Shown here piece after piece: positions 56,151 through 64,000 of a stretch of DNA of 64,000 nt; position 1 is the stretch's first letter, and the number at the start of each line of letters is the position of its first letter. The position numbers and the translations under genes were made by a program. The notes beneath the pieces were generated by a model. The model did no database searches, was not told the origin of the DNA, and was given only the letters and a program-made list of their open reading frames with translations. The DNA comes from Pseudomonas triticicola (GTDB lineage Bacteria > Pseudomonadota > Gammaproteobacteria > Pseudomonadales > Pseudomonadaceae): assembly GCF_019145375.1 (NCBI RefSeq), contig NZ_JAHSTX010000001.1, positions 434,001 through 498,000 of the forward strand, in the 5' to 3' direction.

Positions 56151-56633
56151 TCAGAGCACCTCGGTGACAGCAAACTGTTGCCGGGTGCCCGCCACCAGAA
56201 TCTCCACCTCATCGCCCTCGAACTTGCCCAGCAGGCTTTTGCCCAGCGGCGAGCGCGGGGTGATGACGGTAACCGGCTGACCCACCACGTCGACTTTCAG
56301 CCCCGCCGCATCCGGCGCCAGAAACAGCCATTGCTCGCGACCCTTTTCGTCCTCCAGGCCGAGCAGGGCGCCGACTTCAATGCCGCGATTTTCATCGTAG
56401 GCACGCAACGTCAGGTTCTGACATAGCGCCAGTGACTGGCGGATTTCCTCAACCCGCTTCGCCTGACCCGCCGCCAGATACGACGCCTCCAGCCCCAGCG
56501 TGTCGTACTTGTTTTCGGCGATGTTTTCTTCGTGGGTCGCGGTTTCGTAAGCGGTTTGCGCGGCGCGTTCGGCGATGTCGAGGTCGATGCGCAGCTTGTC
56601 GAGAATCAACTGGTGGACGCTGTGTTTGTTCAT
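56151..56633 (-). CDS. GreA/GreB-family elongation factor-like protein
   Basis: 160 residues: an N-terminal helical hairpin (about 1-75) and a C-terminal FKBP-like domain with GQPVTVITPRSPLGKSLLGK, the GreA/GreB signature. The hairpin tip reads EENIAENKYDTLGLEASY, so it is acidic but different from the canonical GD.SENAEY tip, and transcript-cleavage stimulation is uncertain. It follows the hypothetical membrane protein gene by 2 bases on the minus strand and converges on cysB. Confidence 0.8.
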   Translation of the reverse strand: MNKHSVHQLILDKLRIDLDIAERAAQTAYETATHEENIAENKYDTLGLEASYLAAGQAKRVEEIRQSLALCQNLTLRAYDENRGIEVGALLGLEDEKGREQWLFLAPDAAGLKVDVVGQPVTVITPRSPLGKSLLGKFEGDEVEILVAGTRQQFAVTEVL

Positions 56634-56635
56634 GA

Positions 56636-57052
56636 TCAATCGCAGAATTGCAAAACGTTGGCGCGGCTCTTTTCGGTCGGCGCGGTCTGGTCCTGCTGCA
56701 GCCAGAACTGGCATTTCGGATTGGACGCGTTACGCGAATTGGCGCGCGCCTGATCCAGTCGGGCCTGCTGTTCATTCTTGCGCAGGTTTTCTTCGTACTG
56801 TTGGAACAGCGGACTTTGCGGCGGAATGTCCGGCTGAACCTGCACGGGCGCCACAGCCGGCGGACTGACGCGCTGCTGCACCGCTTGCGCGACAGGGGCC
56901 AGTTGCTCGGGAAAGATAAAGCGCGAAAGCAGCCAGCAGGTCAGCGCAATCGCCAGGAACCCTAGCCACAGGCCCAGCGCAATGCTGCCGGTCAGATGCA
57001 GCGCGCTAAGCTGAACAGGCAAGGGACGACGGGGATTGGGACGGTAGGGCAT
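56636..57052 (-). CDS. Hypothetical single-span membrane protein
   Basis: 138 residues. A basic N-terminus (PYRPNPRRPLPV), one hydrophobic segment (about 24-46, GSIALGLWLGFLAIALTCWLL), then a proline-rich linker and a charged helical region (YEENLRKNEQQARLDQARAN) with two cysteines near the end. AGGAGG lies before ATG 57052. Function unknown; its tight link to the Gre-like gene suggests a shared transcript. Divergent from earP with 125 bases between starts. Confidence 0.75.
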   Translation of the reverse strand: MPYRPNPRRPLPVQLSALHLTGSIALGLWLGFLAIALTCWLLSRFIFPEQLAPVAQAVQQRVSPPAVAPVQVQPDIPPQSPLFQQYEENLRKNEQQARLDQARANSRNASNPKCQFWLQQDQTAPTEKSRANVLQFCD

Positions 57053-57177
57053 GGCGGCCTCCTGGCGGATGGTTGCGGGCAAGCGGCGATTGTCGCACGA
57101 AGATTAATCGCCGTCGGCTCTTCTGCGCGAGCGCATTTATGCGGACAATCGAGGTTTTTTGCCAACGGGAGAACGGC

Positions 57178-58320
57178 ATGCCTGAAGCGAAACCCCGCTG
57201 GGACATTTTTTGCACCGTGGTCGATAACTTCGGTGACATCGGCGTGACCTGGCGCCTGGCCCGGCAGCTGGTGGCCGAGCATGCGTTGCCGGTGCGCCTG
57301 TGGGTGGATGATCTGCGCGCGTTCGAGCGCCTCTGTCCTGAGATCGATGTCGACGTTGTGCAGCAATGGCAGCAGGGCGTCGAGGTGCGTCAGTGGCCGA
57401 GCGAGTGGCTGCACGCCGAGGCGGCCGACGTAGTCATCGCCGCCTTCGCCTGTCAGTTGCCCACTGATTACATGGACAGCATGGCTGCGCGGGAAACGCC
57501 GCCGCTGTGGCTCAACCTCGATTATCTCAGCGCCGAAGACTGGGTCACCGGCTGCCACGGCTTGCCGTCGGTAAAATACAAAACGGTGCAGAAGTTCTTT
57601 TTCTTTCCGGGCTTCAAGCCGGGCACCGGCGGCCTGCTGCGCGAATGCGGGCTGCTCGAACAGCGTCGGCAGTTTCAGCAGAATCGGCCGGCCCGGCAAC
57701 ATTTCCTGCAAGGTCTGGGTATTGATCCCGCGCCCGATGCGCAACTGATCTCGCTGTTTGCTTATGAAAATGCCGGGTTGGCCAGTTGGCTGGACGTGCT
57801 GGCGGCCGATGCGCGGCCGACTCACCTGCTGGTGCCGGAAGGACGGATTCTCGGCGATGTGGCGCGCTGGCTGGACGTGGAAACCCTGACGGTCGGCGCG
57901 ATTCATGTGCGCGAGTCACTGACCGTGCAAGTGCTGCCGTTCGTCCGTCAGGATCAGTACGACCATCTGCTTTGGTGCTGCGATTTCAACGCGGTGCGCG
58001 GTGAAGATTCATTCGTTCGCGCGCAATGGGCGGGGCGGCCGATGCTCTGGCACATCTACCAGCAGGACGATGACATCCATCTGGACAAGCTCGATGCTTT
58101 TCTCGAGCTCTACACTCACGGCCTTTCGCCCGCTGCGGCGCAGGCGATGAACGGTCTGTGGCGAGCGTGGAGCGCCGGGCAACCGATCGGCGAGCACTGG
58201 CTGGCGGTGCGAAATCATTGGCCGGAACTCGAGGAGAACGCCGAAGCATGGTGTCTGGAACAGGCCTTGCAGGCGGATCTTGCCACGGCGCTGGTACAGT
58301 TTTATGTAAATTGGATATGA
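57178..58320 (+). CDS. earP: EF-P arginine rhamnosyltransferase EarP
   Basis: 380 residues. EarP transfers L-rhamnose from dTDP-L-rhamnose to Arg32 of elongation factor P (GT-B fold). Recognisable parts are WDIFCTVVDNFGDIGVTWRLARQL (with the catalytic Asp), LNLDYLSAEDWV, and the donor-site FNAVRGEDSFVRAQWAGRP near residue 272. GGGAG precedes ATG 57178. It is immediately followed by efp, its substrate gene, as in other EarP bacteria. The donor is made by the rfb genes at 4358-7211 plus an RmlC not in the window. Confidence 0.96.
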   Translation: MPEAKPRWDIFCTVVDNFGDIGVTWRLARQLVAEHALPVRLWVDDLRAFERLCPEIDVDVVQQWQQGVEVRQWPSEWLHAEAADVVIAAFACQLPTDYMDSMAARETPPLWLNLDYLSAEDWVTGCHGLPSVKYKTVQKFFFFPGFKPGTGGLLRECGLLEQRRQFQQNRPARQHFLQGLGIDPAPDAQLISLFAYENAGLASWLDVLAADARPTHLLVPEGRILGDVARWLDVETLTVGAIHVRESLTVQVLPFVRQDQYDHLLWCCDFNAVRGEDSFVRAQWAGRPMLWHIYQQDDDIHLDKLDAFLELYTHGLSPAAAQAMNGLWRAWSAGQPIGEHWLAVRNHWPELEENAEAWCLEQALQADLATALVQFYVNWI

Positions 58321-58368
58321 TACGCGGCCTAGATTTTTGTAAATCCCATCCAAATTCGGATATTCGCA

Positions 58369-58938
58369 ATGAAAACTGGTAAAGAACTCAAACCCGGTAC
58401 CGTGATCCGTATCGACAACGATCCTTGGCTGGTTCAGAAAGCTGAATTCACCAAGTCGGGCCGTAACAGCGCGATCATGAAGACCAAGCTGAAGAACCTG
58501 CTGACCGGTTACAAGACCGAAACCGTTTACGGTGCGGACGACAAACTGGACGACGTGATCCTGGATCGTAAAGAAGCCACCCTGTCGTTCATCAGCGGTG
58601 ACACCTACACGTTCATGGACACCACTGACTACACCATGTACGAGCTGAACGCCGAAGACATCGAAAGCGTTCTGCCTTTCGTTGAAGAAGGCATGACCGA
58701 CGTTTGCGAAGCCGTGTTCTTCGAAGAGCGTCTGGTTTCCGTAGAACTGCCGACCACCATCGTGCGTCAGGTTGACTACACCGAAGGCTCCGCTCGCGGT
58801 GACACTTCCGGCAAGGTGATGAAGCCTGCCAAACTGAAGAACGGTACCGAGCTGTCGGTTGCCGACTTCATCGAAATCGGCGACATGATCGAGATCGATA
58901 CCCGCGAAGGCGGTTCCTACAAAGGCCGTGCGAAATAA
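58369..58938 (+). CDS. efp: Elongation factor P
   Basis: 189 residues, three OB-like domains. EF-P relieves ribosome stalling at polyproline. The modified loop reads TKSGRNSA with Arg at position 32, the EarP type, not the Lys of the EpmA/EpmB type. The C-terminal signature is [26 protein letters not shown]. It lies 48 bases after earP. Confidence 0.98.
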   Translation: MKTGKELKPGTVIRIDNDPWLVQKAEFTKSGRNSAIMKTKLKNLLTGYKTETVYGADDKLDDVILDRKEATLSFISGDTYTFMDTTDYTMYELNAEDIESVLPFVEEGMTDVCEAVFFEERLVSVELPTTIVRQVDYTEGSARGDTSGKVMKPAKLKNGTELSVADFIEIGDMIEIDTREGGSYKGRAK

Positions 58939-58958
58939 GCACTGCTTTTTGCGGAAAG

Positions 58959-58989
58959 AAAAAACCCGACCATTGAGTCGGGTTTTTTT
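58959..58989 (+). terminator. Intrinsic terminator of efp
   Basis: AACCCGAC pairs with GTCGGGTT around CATTGA, followed by T. Confidence 0.92.
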
Positions 58990-59021
58990 GTGCCTGCGCT
59001 TTGAGTTTCACACCTATCCCA

Positions 59022-59110
59022 TGTGGGAGCGAGCCTGCTCGCGAATGCGGTGTGTCATTCAATGAAGCGCTGTCTGACGGGACGCTTTCGCGAGCAGGCT
59101 CGCTCCCACA
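59022..59110. repeat. REP doublet (REPIN), long-spacer type
   Basis: GTGGGAGCGAGCCTGCTCGC at 59023 and its inverse ending at 59110. The 41-base spacer closely resembles that of the doublet at 60812 (both have CATTCAA, GCTGTCTGA and GGACGC). Confidence 0.92.
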
Positions 59111-59122
59111 ATGGGACGGTGG

Positions 59123-60133
59123 TTACTTCAAGTGTTGCTTCAGTTCTTCAGACGCCTGCAACATCGCCGAACGCACCGCCGGTACCTGGCTGACCACGTT
59201 GAGCAAACCGTAATCGTGGATCATGCCGTTGTAGCGCACCGATGTTACCGCAACCCCGGCCTCATCGAGTTTGCGTGCGTAAGCTTCGCCTTCATCACGC
59301 AGCACGTCGGCGCTGGCCGTCTGCACCAGTGCTGGCGGCAGGCCTTTGAGCTGTGCGGTAGTAGCGCGCAGCGGTGAAGCGTAGATCTCGTTGCGTTGTT
59401 TGGCGTCGGTGGTGTAGTTGTCCCAGAACCACTTCATCATGTTGCGGGTGAGGAAGTGCCCTTCGGCGTACTGATTGTACGAACCGGTGTCGAAGTTGGC
59501 ATCGGTCACCGGCCACAGCAGCACCTGGAATTTGATCGCCGGGGTGCCCTTGTCCTTGGCCATCAGCGCAACCACTGCGGCCATGTTGCCGCCGACGCTG
59601 TTGCCGGCCACGGCCAGGCGCTTGCCGTCGACATTGATCTCTTTACCGTGTTCCGCCACCCATTTGGTCGCAGCGTAGGCCTGGTTGATCGCCACCGGGT
59701 AATGCGCTTCCGGCGAAGGGGTGTAATTGACGAACACCGCCGCCGCCCCCGAACCGACCACCAGATCGCGCACCAGACGTTCGTGAGTCGGGAAGTCCCC
59801 CAGCACCCAGCCGCCGCCGTGGAAGAACATGAACACCGGCAGCTCACCCTTGACCCCAGCCGGCCGGACAATGGTCAGGCTCAGCGGTTGACCATCGACC
59901 TGCACCGTTTTCTCGCTGACATCGGCTTTGGGTAGCGTCAGTTTGACCCCGGACTGCGCGCCGACCAGCACGGCGCGGGCATCCTTGGGCGACAGCTGCT
60001 CGATCGGCTTGCCGCTGCCTGAATTCAGCGCATCGAGGAATGCCTGGGTGTTCTGTTCGACATCACCGGCGAAAGCGCTGTGTACCGAGAGGGCGAGAAG
60101 GGTACCGGTCAAGACTTTGCTGAAAGTGTTCAT
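59123..60133 (-). CDS. Alpha/beta hydrolase, HSL-type, exported
   Basis: 336 residues with a signal peptide (about 1-22, ALSVHSAFAG), so probably periplasmic or secreted. The hormone-sensitive-lipase-type oxyanion motif is FFHGGGWVLGD, the nucleophile is in GNSVGGN, and the acid and His are in SADVLRDEG and MIHDYGL. Likely an esterase for short acyl esters. ATG 60133 is 9 bases from AAGGA; ATG 60139 is only 3 bases away, so it is less likely. It follows ohr by 37 bases on the same strand and may share its peroxide control. Confidence 0.85.
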   Translation of the reverse strand: MNTFSKVLTGTLLALSVHSAFAGDVEQNTQAFLDALNSGSGKPIEQLSPKDARAVLVGAQSGVKLTLPKADVSEKTVQVDGQPLSLTIVRPAGVKGELPVFMFFHGGGWVLGDFPTHERLVRDLVVGSGAAAVFVNYTPSPEAHYPVAINQAYAATKWVAEHGKEINVDGKRLAVAGNSVGGNMAAVVALMAKDKGTPAIKFQVLLWPVTDANFDTGSYNQYAEGHFLTRNMMKWFWDNYTTDAKQRNEIYASPLRATTAQLKGLPPALVQTASADVLRDEGEAYARKLDEAGVAVTSVRYNGMIHDYGLLNVVSQVPAVRSAMLQASEELKQHLK

Positions 60134-60170
60134 GTTCATTTTTCCTTGTTCGGGCCGGGGGCTTGAGTGA

Positions 60171-60590
60171 TTACACAGTCACGTGCAGACGGACATCGAC
60201 GTTGCCACGGGTGGCGTTGGAGTACGGGCAGACCTGGTGAGCGGCGTCGACCAGCGACTGCGCGTCGGCTTGTTCCAGACCCGGCAGGCTGATGTGCAAA
60301 TCGATGTCCAGACCGAAACCGCCAGGGATCTGGCCGATGCCGACATGGGCGGTGATTGACGCGTCGTCAGGAATCTTGCGCTTGGTCTGGCTGGCGACGA
60401 ATTTCAGTGCGCCGATGAAGCAGGCCGAGTAACCGGCAGCGAACAGTTGCTCAGGGTTGGTCGCCGCACCGCCAGCACCGCCGAGTTCTTTCGGGGTGGC
60501 CAGTTTGACGTCGAGTACGTTGTCGCTGGAGATCGCACGACCGTCACGGCCGCCAGTGGAAGTTGCGATTGCGGTGTAGAGAGTTTGCAT
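60171..60590 (-). CDS. ohr: Organic hydroperoxide resistance protein Ohr
   Basis: 139-residue OsmC/Ohr-family thiol peroxidase that reduces organic and fatty acid hydroperoxides. The two catalytic cysteines are Cys57 in GYSACFIGAL and Cys121 in HQVCPYSNA, with the conserved Arg and Glu of the family near the N-terminal half (ATNPEQLFAAG). GAGG precedes ATG 60590. Two operator-like repeats lie upstream, and the OhrR gene follows further upstream on the same strand. Confidence 0.96.
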   Translation of the reverse strand: MQTLYTAIATSTGGRDGRAISSDNVLDVKLATPKELGGAGGAATNPEQLFAAGYSACFIGALKFVASQTKRKIPDDASITAHVGIGQIPGGFGLDIDLHISLPGLEQADAQSLVDAAHQVCPYSNATRGNVDVRLHVTV

Positions 60591-60619
60591 GGTGTGAGCC
60601 TCATTGGTTGTGGTTTTGT

Positions 60620-60684
60620 GCGCTAATTGTTTGCGCGCTAAGTAGGTGTGAACAGAATGTATAGCGCTAATGTTTAGCGCGCAA
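60620..60684. promoter_or_regulatory. Paired operator-like repeats upstream of ohr (OhrR candidate sites)
   Basis: GCGCTAA-TGT-TTAGCGC at 60664-60680 is a perfect 7-bp inverted repeat. A second, imperfect copy (GCGCTAATTGTTTGCGCGC) is at 60620-60638. TTGCGCGCTAA (60631-60641) and TTAGCGCGCAA (60674-60684) are also exact inverses. They lie 30-95 bases before the ohr start, where OhrR repressors bind in other bacteria. Confidence 0.6.
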
Positions 60685-60811
60685 GATAAATTTTTAATAA
60701 AAATCGCGTTTTGCTCAAGGGCATAGCGTGGAAGGGGCGGGTAAGGCTTGATTTAGAGCGCTTGACGAGGGAATGCAGGCGGGAAAAAATTTTTGTTGGC
60801 GCTGAAATCAC

Positions 60812-60900
60812 TGTGGGAGCGAGCCTGCTCGCGAAGGCGGTGGAACATTCAACGACTCGCTGTCTGATCGGACGCTTTCGCGAGCAGGCTCGCTCCCACA
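60812..60900. repeat. REP doublet (REPIN), long-spacer type
   Basis: GTGGGAGCGAGCCTGCTCGC at 60813 and its inverse ending at 60900, between ohrR and ohr. It forms most of the 327-base gap (60591-60917) together with the operator region, so it separates the two genes' transcripts. Confidence 0.92.
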
Positions 60901-60917
60901 GGAGAATGTAGCGGGGC

Positions 60918-61373
60918 TTAATTCAGGCTGTCTTGCAGATGTCCGCGCAGCGCTTGCAGCTCGGCCTGCAACTTCTGCAGACGTTCCAGGGTGAAGCCAC
61001 TGGCGCCAAGAATGCACTGCGGCACGGTCTGCGCCTTGTCGCGCAAGGCGCGGCCCGCTGCGGTCAGTTCGACAATCACCACCCGCTCATCTTCGCGACT
61101 GCGGGTGCGGCTGAGCAGGCCTTCGGCTTCCAGACGCTTGAGCAATGGCGTCAGCGATCCCGGATCGGTCAGCAGGCGTGCGCTGATTTCTCCGACAGTC
61201 AGACCGTCCTTCTCCCACAACACCATCATCGCCAGATACTGCGGATAGGTCAGGCCCAGCGCCTGCAACAGCGGCTTGTAGACCTTGGTCATCATCAGCG
61301 AGGTCGAGTGGAGGGCGAAGCACGCCTGATTGTCGAGCAGAAGGTCGTCGCAGTTGTCGCGTTCGCAAGTCAT
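60918..61373 (-). CDS. ohrR: MarR-family peroxide sensor OhrR
   Basis: 151 residues. MarR winged helix with the reactive cysteine in QACFAL (Cys18), the OhrR hallmark, and a second cysteine at 120 (PQCILGA), indicating the two-cysteine type. DNA-binding part: [29 protein letters not shown] and the wing RSREDERVV. Organic peroxides oxidise Cys18 and release ohr. AAGG lies about 8 bases before ATG 61373. Confidence 0.93.
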   Translation of the reverse strand: MTCERDNCDDLLLDNQACFALHSTSLMMTKVYKPLLQALGLTYPQYLAMMVLWEKDGLTVGEISARLLTDPGSLTPLLKRLEAEGLLSRTRSREDERVVIVELTAAGRALRDKAQTVPQCILGASGFTLERLQKLQAELQALRGHLQDSLN

Positions 61374-61456
61374 TGTCAAAGCCTTGATCGTTGATCGTTG
61401 ATCGTTTTTTAATCTAGCGCTCGAATCTTTAAGGCGCCAGATAAATATGTCCGGCG

Positions 61457-62413
61457 TCAGTGCCGGGCGAATTGCCGTTGCAACGCCAGATCCCACGGCG
61501 GCACCGGGCTGAAGCGGGTTTTCAGGTATTCCAGCAACAACCGACTGCGCGAATGGACCTGCTGTTCCATGCGCAGCGCGTAAATACCGGTGGACTCCGG
61601 CGGCGGCAGGCCGTTTTCGCAGAACAGTGGCACCAGTTCGCCACGCAGCAAGTATTCGCTGGCCAGCCAGGTCGGCAGGTGTGCGACGCCCAGACCCGCC
61701 GCCGCGCCACACGCCAGGGCTTCGGCATTGTTGGCGCTCAGCCGCACGCGCGATGGCCGGTGCAGTTGCATTTGCCCGTCCACTTCGAATTTCCAGGCAA
61801 AGGGCGGCGCAAGGCCTTCCCAGTCGAGCCCGTCGTGTTCACTCAACTGCGCCGGATGCTCGGGCACGCCGCGCTGCTTGAGATAGTCAGGGCTGGCGCA
61901 GGCGACGCGGACCATGCTCGCCAATGGCGTGGCGACCAGGCGCGAGTCAGCCAATTGGCCGGTACGCAGCACCAGATCGACCTTGCCCAGGCTGCTGCCG
62001 GCCATGTCGCTGAAGCTGTCGATCAGGTGCATCTGCACATCCAGTCCCGGATACAGCAGGAGAAAATCGGCAATCACCGGCGCCAGATGCCGCCGCCCGA
62101 AGGCTGCTGGCGCATCGATGCGGATCAGGCCTTCCGGTGCGCTGCTCAATGACACCGCTTCGGCACGCGCCAGTTGCAACTCGGCGATGATCCGTCGCGC
62201 CCGCTCGGCAAAGGCCAGGCCGGCCGAAGTCGGCAGCACGGCATGGGTGCTACGCACGAACAGCTGACTGCCGACGGCACTTTCCAGGCTATCGATGCGC
62301 CGCGCCACGGCGGATGGTGTCAGCGGATGACGGCGCGAAGCGGCAGAAAAGCTGCCACTCTCCAGCACATCGAGAAACAGGCCGAGCTGATCGGTCAATT
62401 GGTTGGGATTCAT
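61457..62413 (-). CDS. LysR-family transcriptional regulator
   Basis: 318 residues. Helix-turn-helix: DVLESGSFSAASRRHPLTPSA and then VARRIDSLESAVG; effector domain with ALACGAAAGLGVAHLPTWLA, typical of the CrgA/AphB-like group. Start ATG 62413 (MNPNQLTDQLGLFLDVLE) fits the family; the Shine-Dalgarno is weak. It is divergent from the TauE/SafE exporter gene with 111 bases between starts, the usual LysR-target arrangement, so it probably controls that gene. Confidence 0.92.
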   Translation of the reverse strand: MNPNQLTDQLGLFLDVLESGSFSAASRRHPLTPSAVARRIDSLESAVGSQLFVRSTHAVLPTSAGLAFAERARRIIAELQLARAEAVSLSSAPEGLIRIDAPAAFGRRHLAPVIADFLLLYPGLDVQMHLIDSFSDMAGSSLGKVDLVLRTGQLADSRLVATPLASMVRVACASPDYLKQRGVPEHPAQLSEHDGLDWEGLAPPFAWKFEVDGQMQLHRPSRVRLSANNAEALACGAAAGLGVAHLPTWLASEYLLRGELVPLFCENGLPPPESTGIYALRMEQQVHSRSRLLLEYLKTRFSPVPPWDLALQRQFARH

Positions 62414-62524
62414 GGAAACCACGGTTGTGCAAAATCGGCATAGCCATTGTGCGTTGCTATGCGTTTCCCCGCTAGGCGTGAGTGCGTAGCATTGGCCGCC
62501 TGTCGTTAGAGGATTACCGTTGTG

Positions 62525-63271
62525 ATGGATTTTCTGTTGTACCTGCTGTTCGGCGCCGCCCTGGGCACATTGGGTGGGATCTTTGGCATTGGCGGTGGCT
62601 TGATTGCGATTCCGTTGCTTGGCGTGTGGTTTGGGCTTGATCAGCAGATCGCCCAGGGCACGGCGCTGGTGATGGTGGTACCGAACGTGATGCTGGCGCT
62701 GTGGCGTTATCACCAGCGCAATCGCATCGAATTGCGCCATGCGCTGCCGCTGGCAGTGATGGGTTTCTGCTTTGCCTGGCTTGGCTCGATCTGGGCGGTG
62801 GGCATCGATGCGCAGACCATGCGCATCGGCTTTGTCGCCTTTCTGGTGGCGCTGTCGGCTTACAACCTGTTGAAAATGTTCGGTCCGCGCCCAGCGCCGA
62901 CTGCCGAGATGCGCCATTCCTGGCCGTGGTTGGGCGTGCTCGGCGCCGCCTCGGGGACCATGGGCGGTCTGTTCGGCGTCGGCGGCGCGGTGGTGGCGAC
63001 GCCGGTGCTGACCAGCCTGTTCGGCACCAGCCAAGTGGTTGCTCAAGGATTGTCGCTGGCGCTGGCCCTGCCGAGTACCGGCGTGACGCTGGTGACTTAT
63101 GCGGTACACCACGAAGTCGATTGGACGATCGGCTTGCCTCTGGCCGTCGGCGGTCTGCTCAGCATCAGTTGGGGCGTGAAGGTTGCCCACGCCATGCCGG
63201 AAAAACTCCTGCGTGGGCTGTTTTGCGGCTTCCTCGTGCTGTGTGCGGTGATGCTCGCGTTTAAAGTTTGA
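62525..63271 (+). CDS. Sulfite exporter TauE/SafE family protein
   Basis: 248 residues, about eight hydrophobic segments in two repeated halves, each with a glycine-rich motif: GTLGGIFGIGGGLIAIPLLG near residue 13 and GTMGGLFGVGGAVVATPVL near residue 147. Family members export sulfite, sulfoacetate or other organosulfur anions. Either ATG 62525 or GTG 62522 could start it (GAGGA 11 or 8 bases away). Its stop overlaps the convergent LysR gene by 11 bp. Confidence 0.9.
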   Translation: MDFLLYLLFGAALGTLGGIFGIGGGLIAIPLLGVWFGLDQQIAQGTALVMVVPNVMLALWRYHQRNRIELRHALPLAVMGFCFAWLGSIWAVGIDAQTMRIGFVAFLVALSAYNLLKMFGPRPAPTAEMRHSWPWLGVLGAASGTMGGLFGVGGAVVATPVLTSLFGTSQVVAQGLSLALALPSTGVTLVTYAVHHEVDWTIGLPLAVGGLLSISWGVKVAHAMPEKLLRGLFCGFLVLCAVMLAFKV

Positions 63272-64000
63272 AGCCCTCGACAATGTGTTCGGCCAGGCAC
63301 TCGGTGATCGGCGACGGGTTGTTCAGATTGCGGATCAGCATGATGCTCGCCTCGGGCAGCAGCGGCAGGTCTTCGGCGGCGCCAAGGATGCGCATGTCCG
63401 GGGTGATCAGACTCTCCAGTTGCGCGGTGATCGCCAGCCCCGCGCTGACTACCGCCATCAGCGCCGACAGGCTGCTGCTGTTGTAGGCGATGCGGTAATC
63501 GCGGCCCATCGCGTCCAGCGCATTGCACGCCCACAGGCGGCAGAAACAATCACTGTTGAACATCGCCAAGGGCAGCGGCGTCTGTTCGTGGGCGCTGAAG
63601 TTCTGCGCCTCGGCCCAGACAAAGCGCTCCTTGCGCAGCAACTGGCCGATCTCGTTGCCCGGCTCACGGGTGACGATCGACAAGTCCAGATCGGTGCGTT
63701 GCAGCAACTGTTTGCTTGACTCGCAATGCACCTCGATCTGGATCAGCGGATAGAACTGCGCGAACCGCGACAGAATCCCCGGCAGAAAACGCATCACGTA
63801 ATCATCCGGCGTACCGATGCGCACGGTGCCGACCATGTGCGGCTCGCGCAGGGTGTTGAACACCTCACTGTGCAGTTTGAGGATGCGCCGCGCGTAACCG
63901 AGCAGCACCTGCCCTTCAGCCGTCAAGCGCACCTGACGGCCATCGCGCTCGAACAGCTGGCGCTGCAACACGTCTTCTTCCAGGCGTTTCATCTGCATGC
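63261..64000 (-). CDS. LysR-family transcriptional regulator, N-terminus cut by window edge
   Basis: About 246 residues remain of a LysR protein; the first part of the helix-turn-helix lies beyond the window. What is visible starts within the recognition helix region (LQMKRLEEDVLQRQLFERDGR) and covers the effector domain (VRIGTPDDYVMRFLPGIL, ALMAVVSAGLAITAQ). The TAA stop lies within the 3' end of the TauE/SafE gene (11-bp overlap). Target unknown. Confidence 0.88.
   Translation of the reverse strand, partial: MQMKRLEEDVLQRQLFERDGRQVRLTAEGQVLLGYARRILKLHSEVFNTLREPHMVGTVRIGTPDDYVMRFLPGILSRFAQFYPLIQIEVHCESSKQLLQRTDLDLSIVTREPGNEIGQLLRKERFVWAEAQNFSAHEQTPLPLAMFNSDCFCRLWACNALDAMGRDYRIAYNSSSLSALMAVVSAGLAITAQLESLITPDMRILGAAEDLPLLPEASIMLIRNLNNPSPITECLAEHIVEGFKL

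Noticed and set aside
62414..63283. In-frame upstream extension of the LysR gene to 63283
   Set aside because: The added residues are His/Gln/Arg-rich and antisense to the TauE/SafE gene; the LysR family start is at 62413.

Overview
The window is chromosomal DNA from a fluorescent-group Pseudomonas. The evidence is the gene content and order: a TyrA-AroA fusion tail, then cmk-rpsA-ihfB-lapA, an O-antigen locus closed by wbpM-comEA, kdpFABCDE, tesA divergent from an ABC exporter, oprI, cysB, and earP-efp with an arginine-type EF-P. Eight REP doublets of the Pseudomonas type (GTGGGAGCGAGCCTGCTCGC) support this. I see no rRNA, tRNA, CRISPR array, prophage or intact insertion sequence.

Layout. 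1-4134: conserved housekeeping block (aroA tail, cmk, rpsA, a small lipoprotein, ihfB, lapA). 4358-21026: O-polysaccharide locus. It holds rmlB-rmlD-rmlA (no rmlC), a GT2 glycosyltransferase, a WbpV-like epimerase and WbpL, then a roughly 1 kb gap without a convincing gene. Next come the ABC exporter wzm/wzt, with Wzt fused to a C-terminal glycosyltransferase, a 1166-residue multidomain glycosyltransferase with a coiled coil, a reverse-strand GT2 enzyme, and WbpM. The middle of this locus is visibly richer in A+T than its flanks, as expected for an exchangeable surface-antigen cassette. 21137-25305: comEA, a FabF-like synthase, a TetR regulator, a DUF2897 protein and an ethanolamine-type permease. 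25705-33950: the potassium system kdpFABCDE, with a repeat-rich insert between kdpB and kdpC. 34060-43820: patatin-like lipase, lipoprotein, CHAD protein, thioesterase, DUF962 protein, chemoreceptor, tatD, mltF-like transglycosylase, DoxX protein and greB. 43855-50474: FtsX-type ABC exporter divergent from tesA, an L,D-transpeptidase, oprI and a GNAT protein. 50536-58938: DAHP synthase, a PilZ protein divergent from a thioredoxin-fold/panE/nucleotidase run, a universal stress protein, cysB, a Gre-like factor, earP and efp. 59123-64000: alpha/beta hydrolase, ohr and ohrR with operator-like repeats, a LysR regulator divergent from a TauE/SafE exporter, and a LysR gene cut by the window edge.

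How the genes work together. The O-antigen genes predict a polymer primed on undecaprenyl phosphate by WbpL, using a UDP-6-deoxy-HexNAc made by WbpM and the epimerase. The glycosyltransferases would extend it with L-rhamnose and other sugars, and Wzm/Wzt would export it; no Wzx or Wzy is seen. The same dTDP-L-rhamnose pool is the donor EarP uses to rhamnosylate EF-P at Arg32, so the two ends of the window are biochemically linked. The least conventional element is the run 11163-17584, where export ATPase, carbohydrate-binding domain and glycosyltransferase share one chain, next to a coiled-coil multidomain glycosyltransferase. This could be a compact cap-and-export or chain-length module. All calls come from reading translations and motifs; no database search was run.
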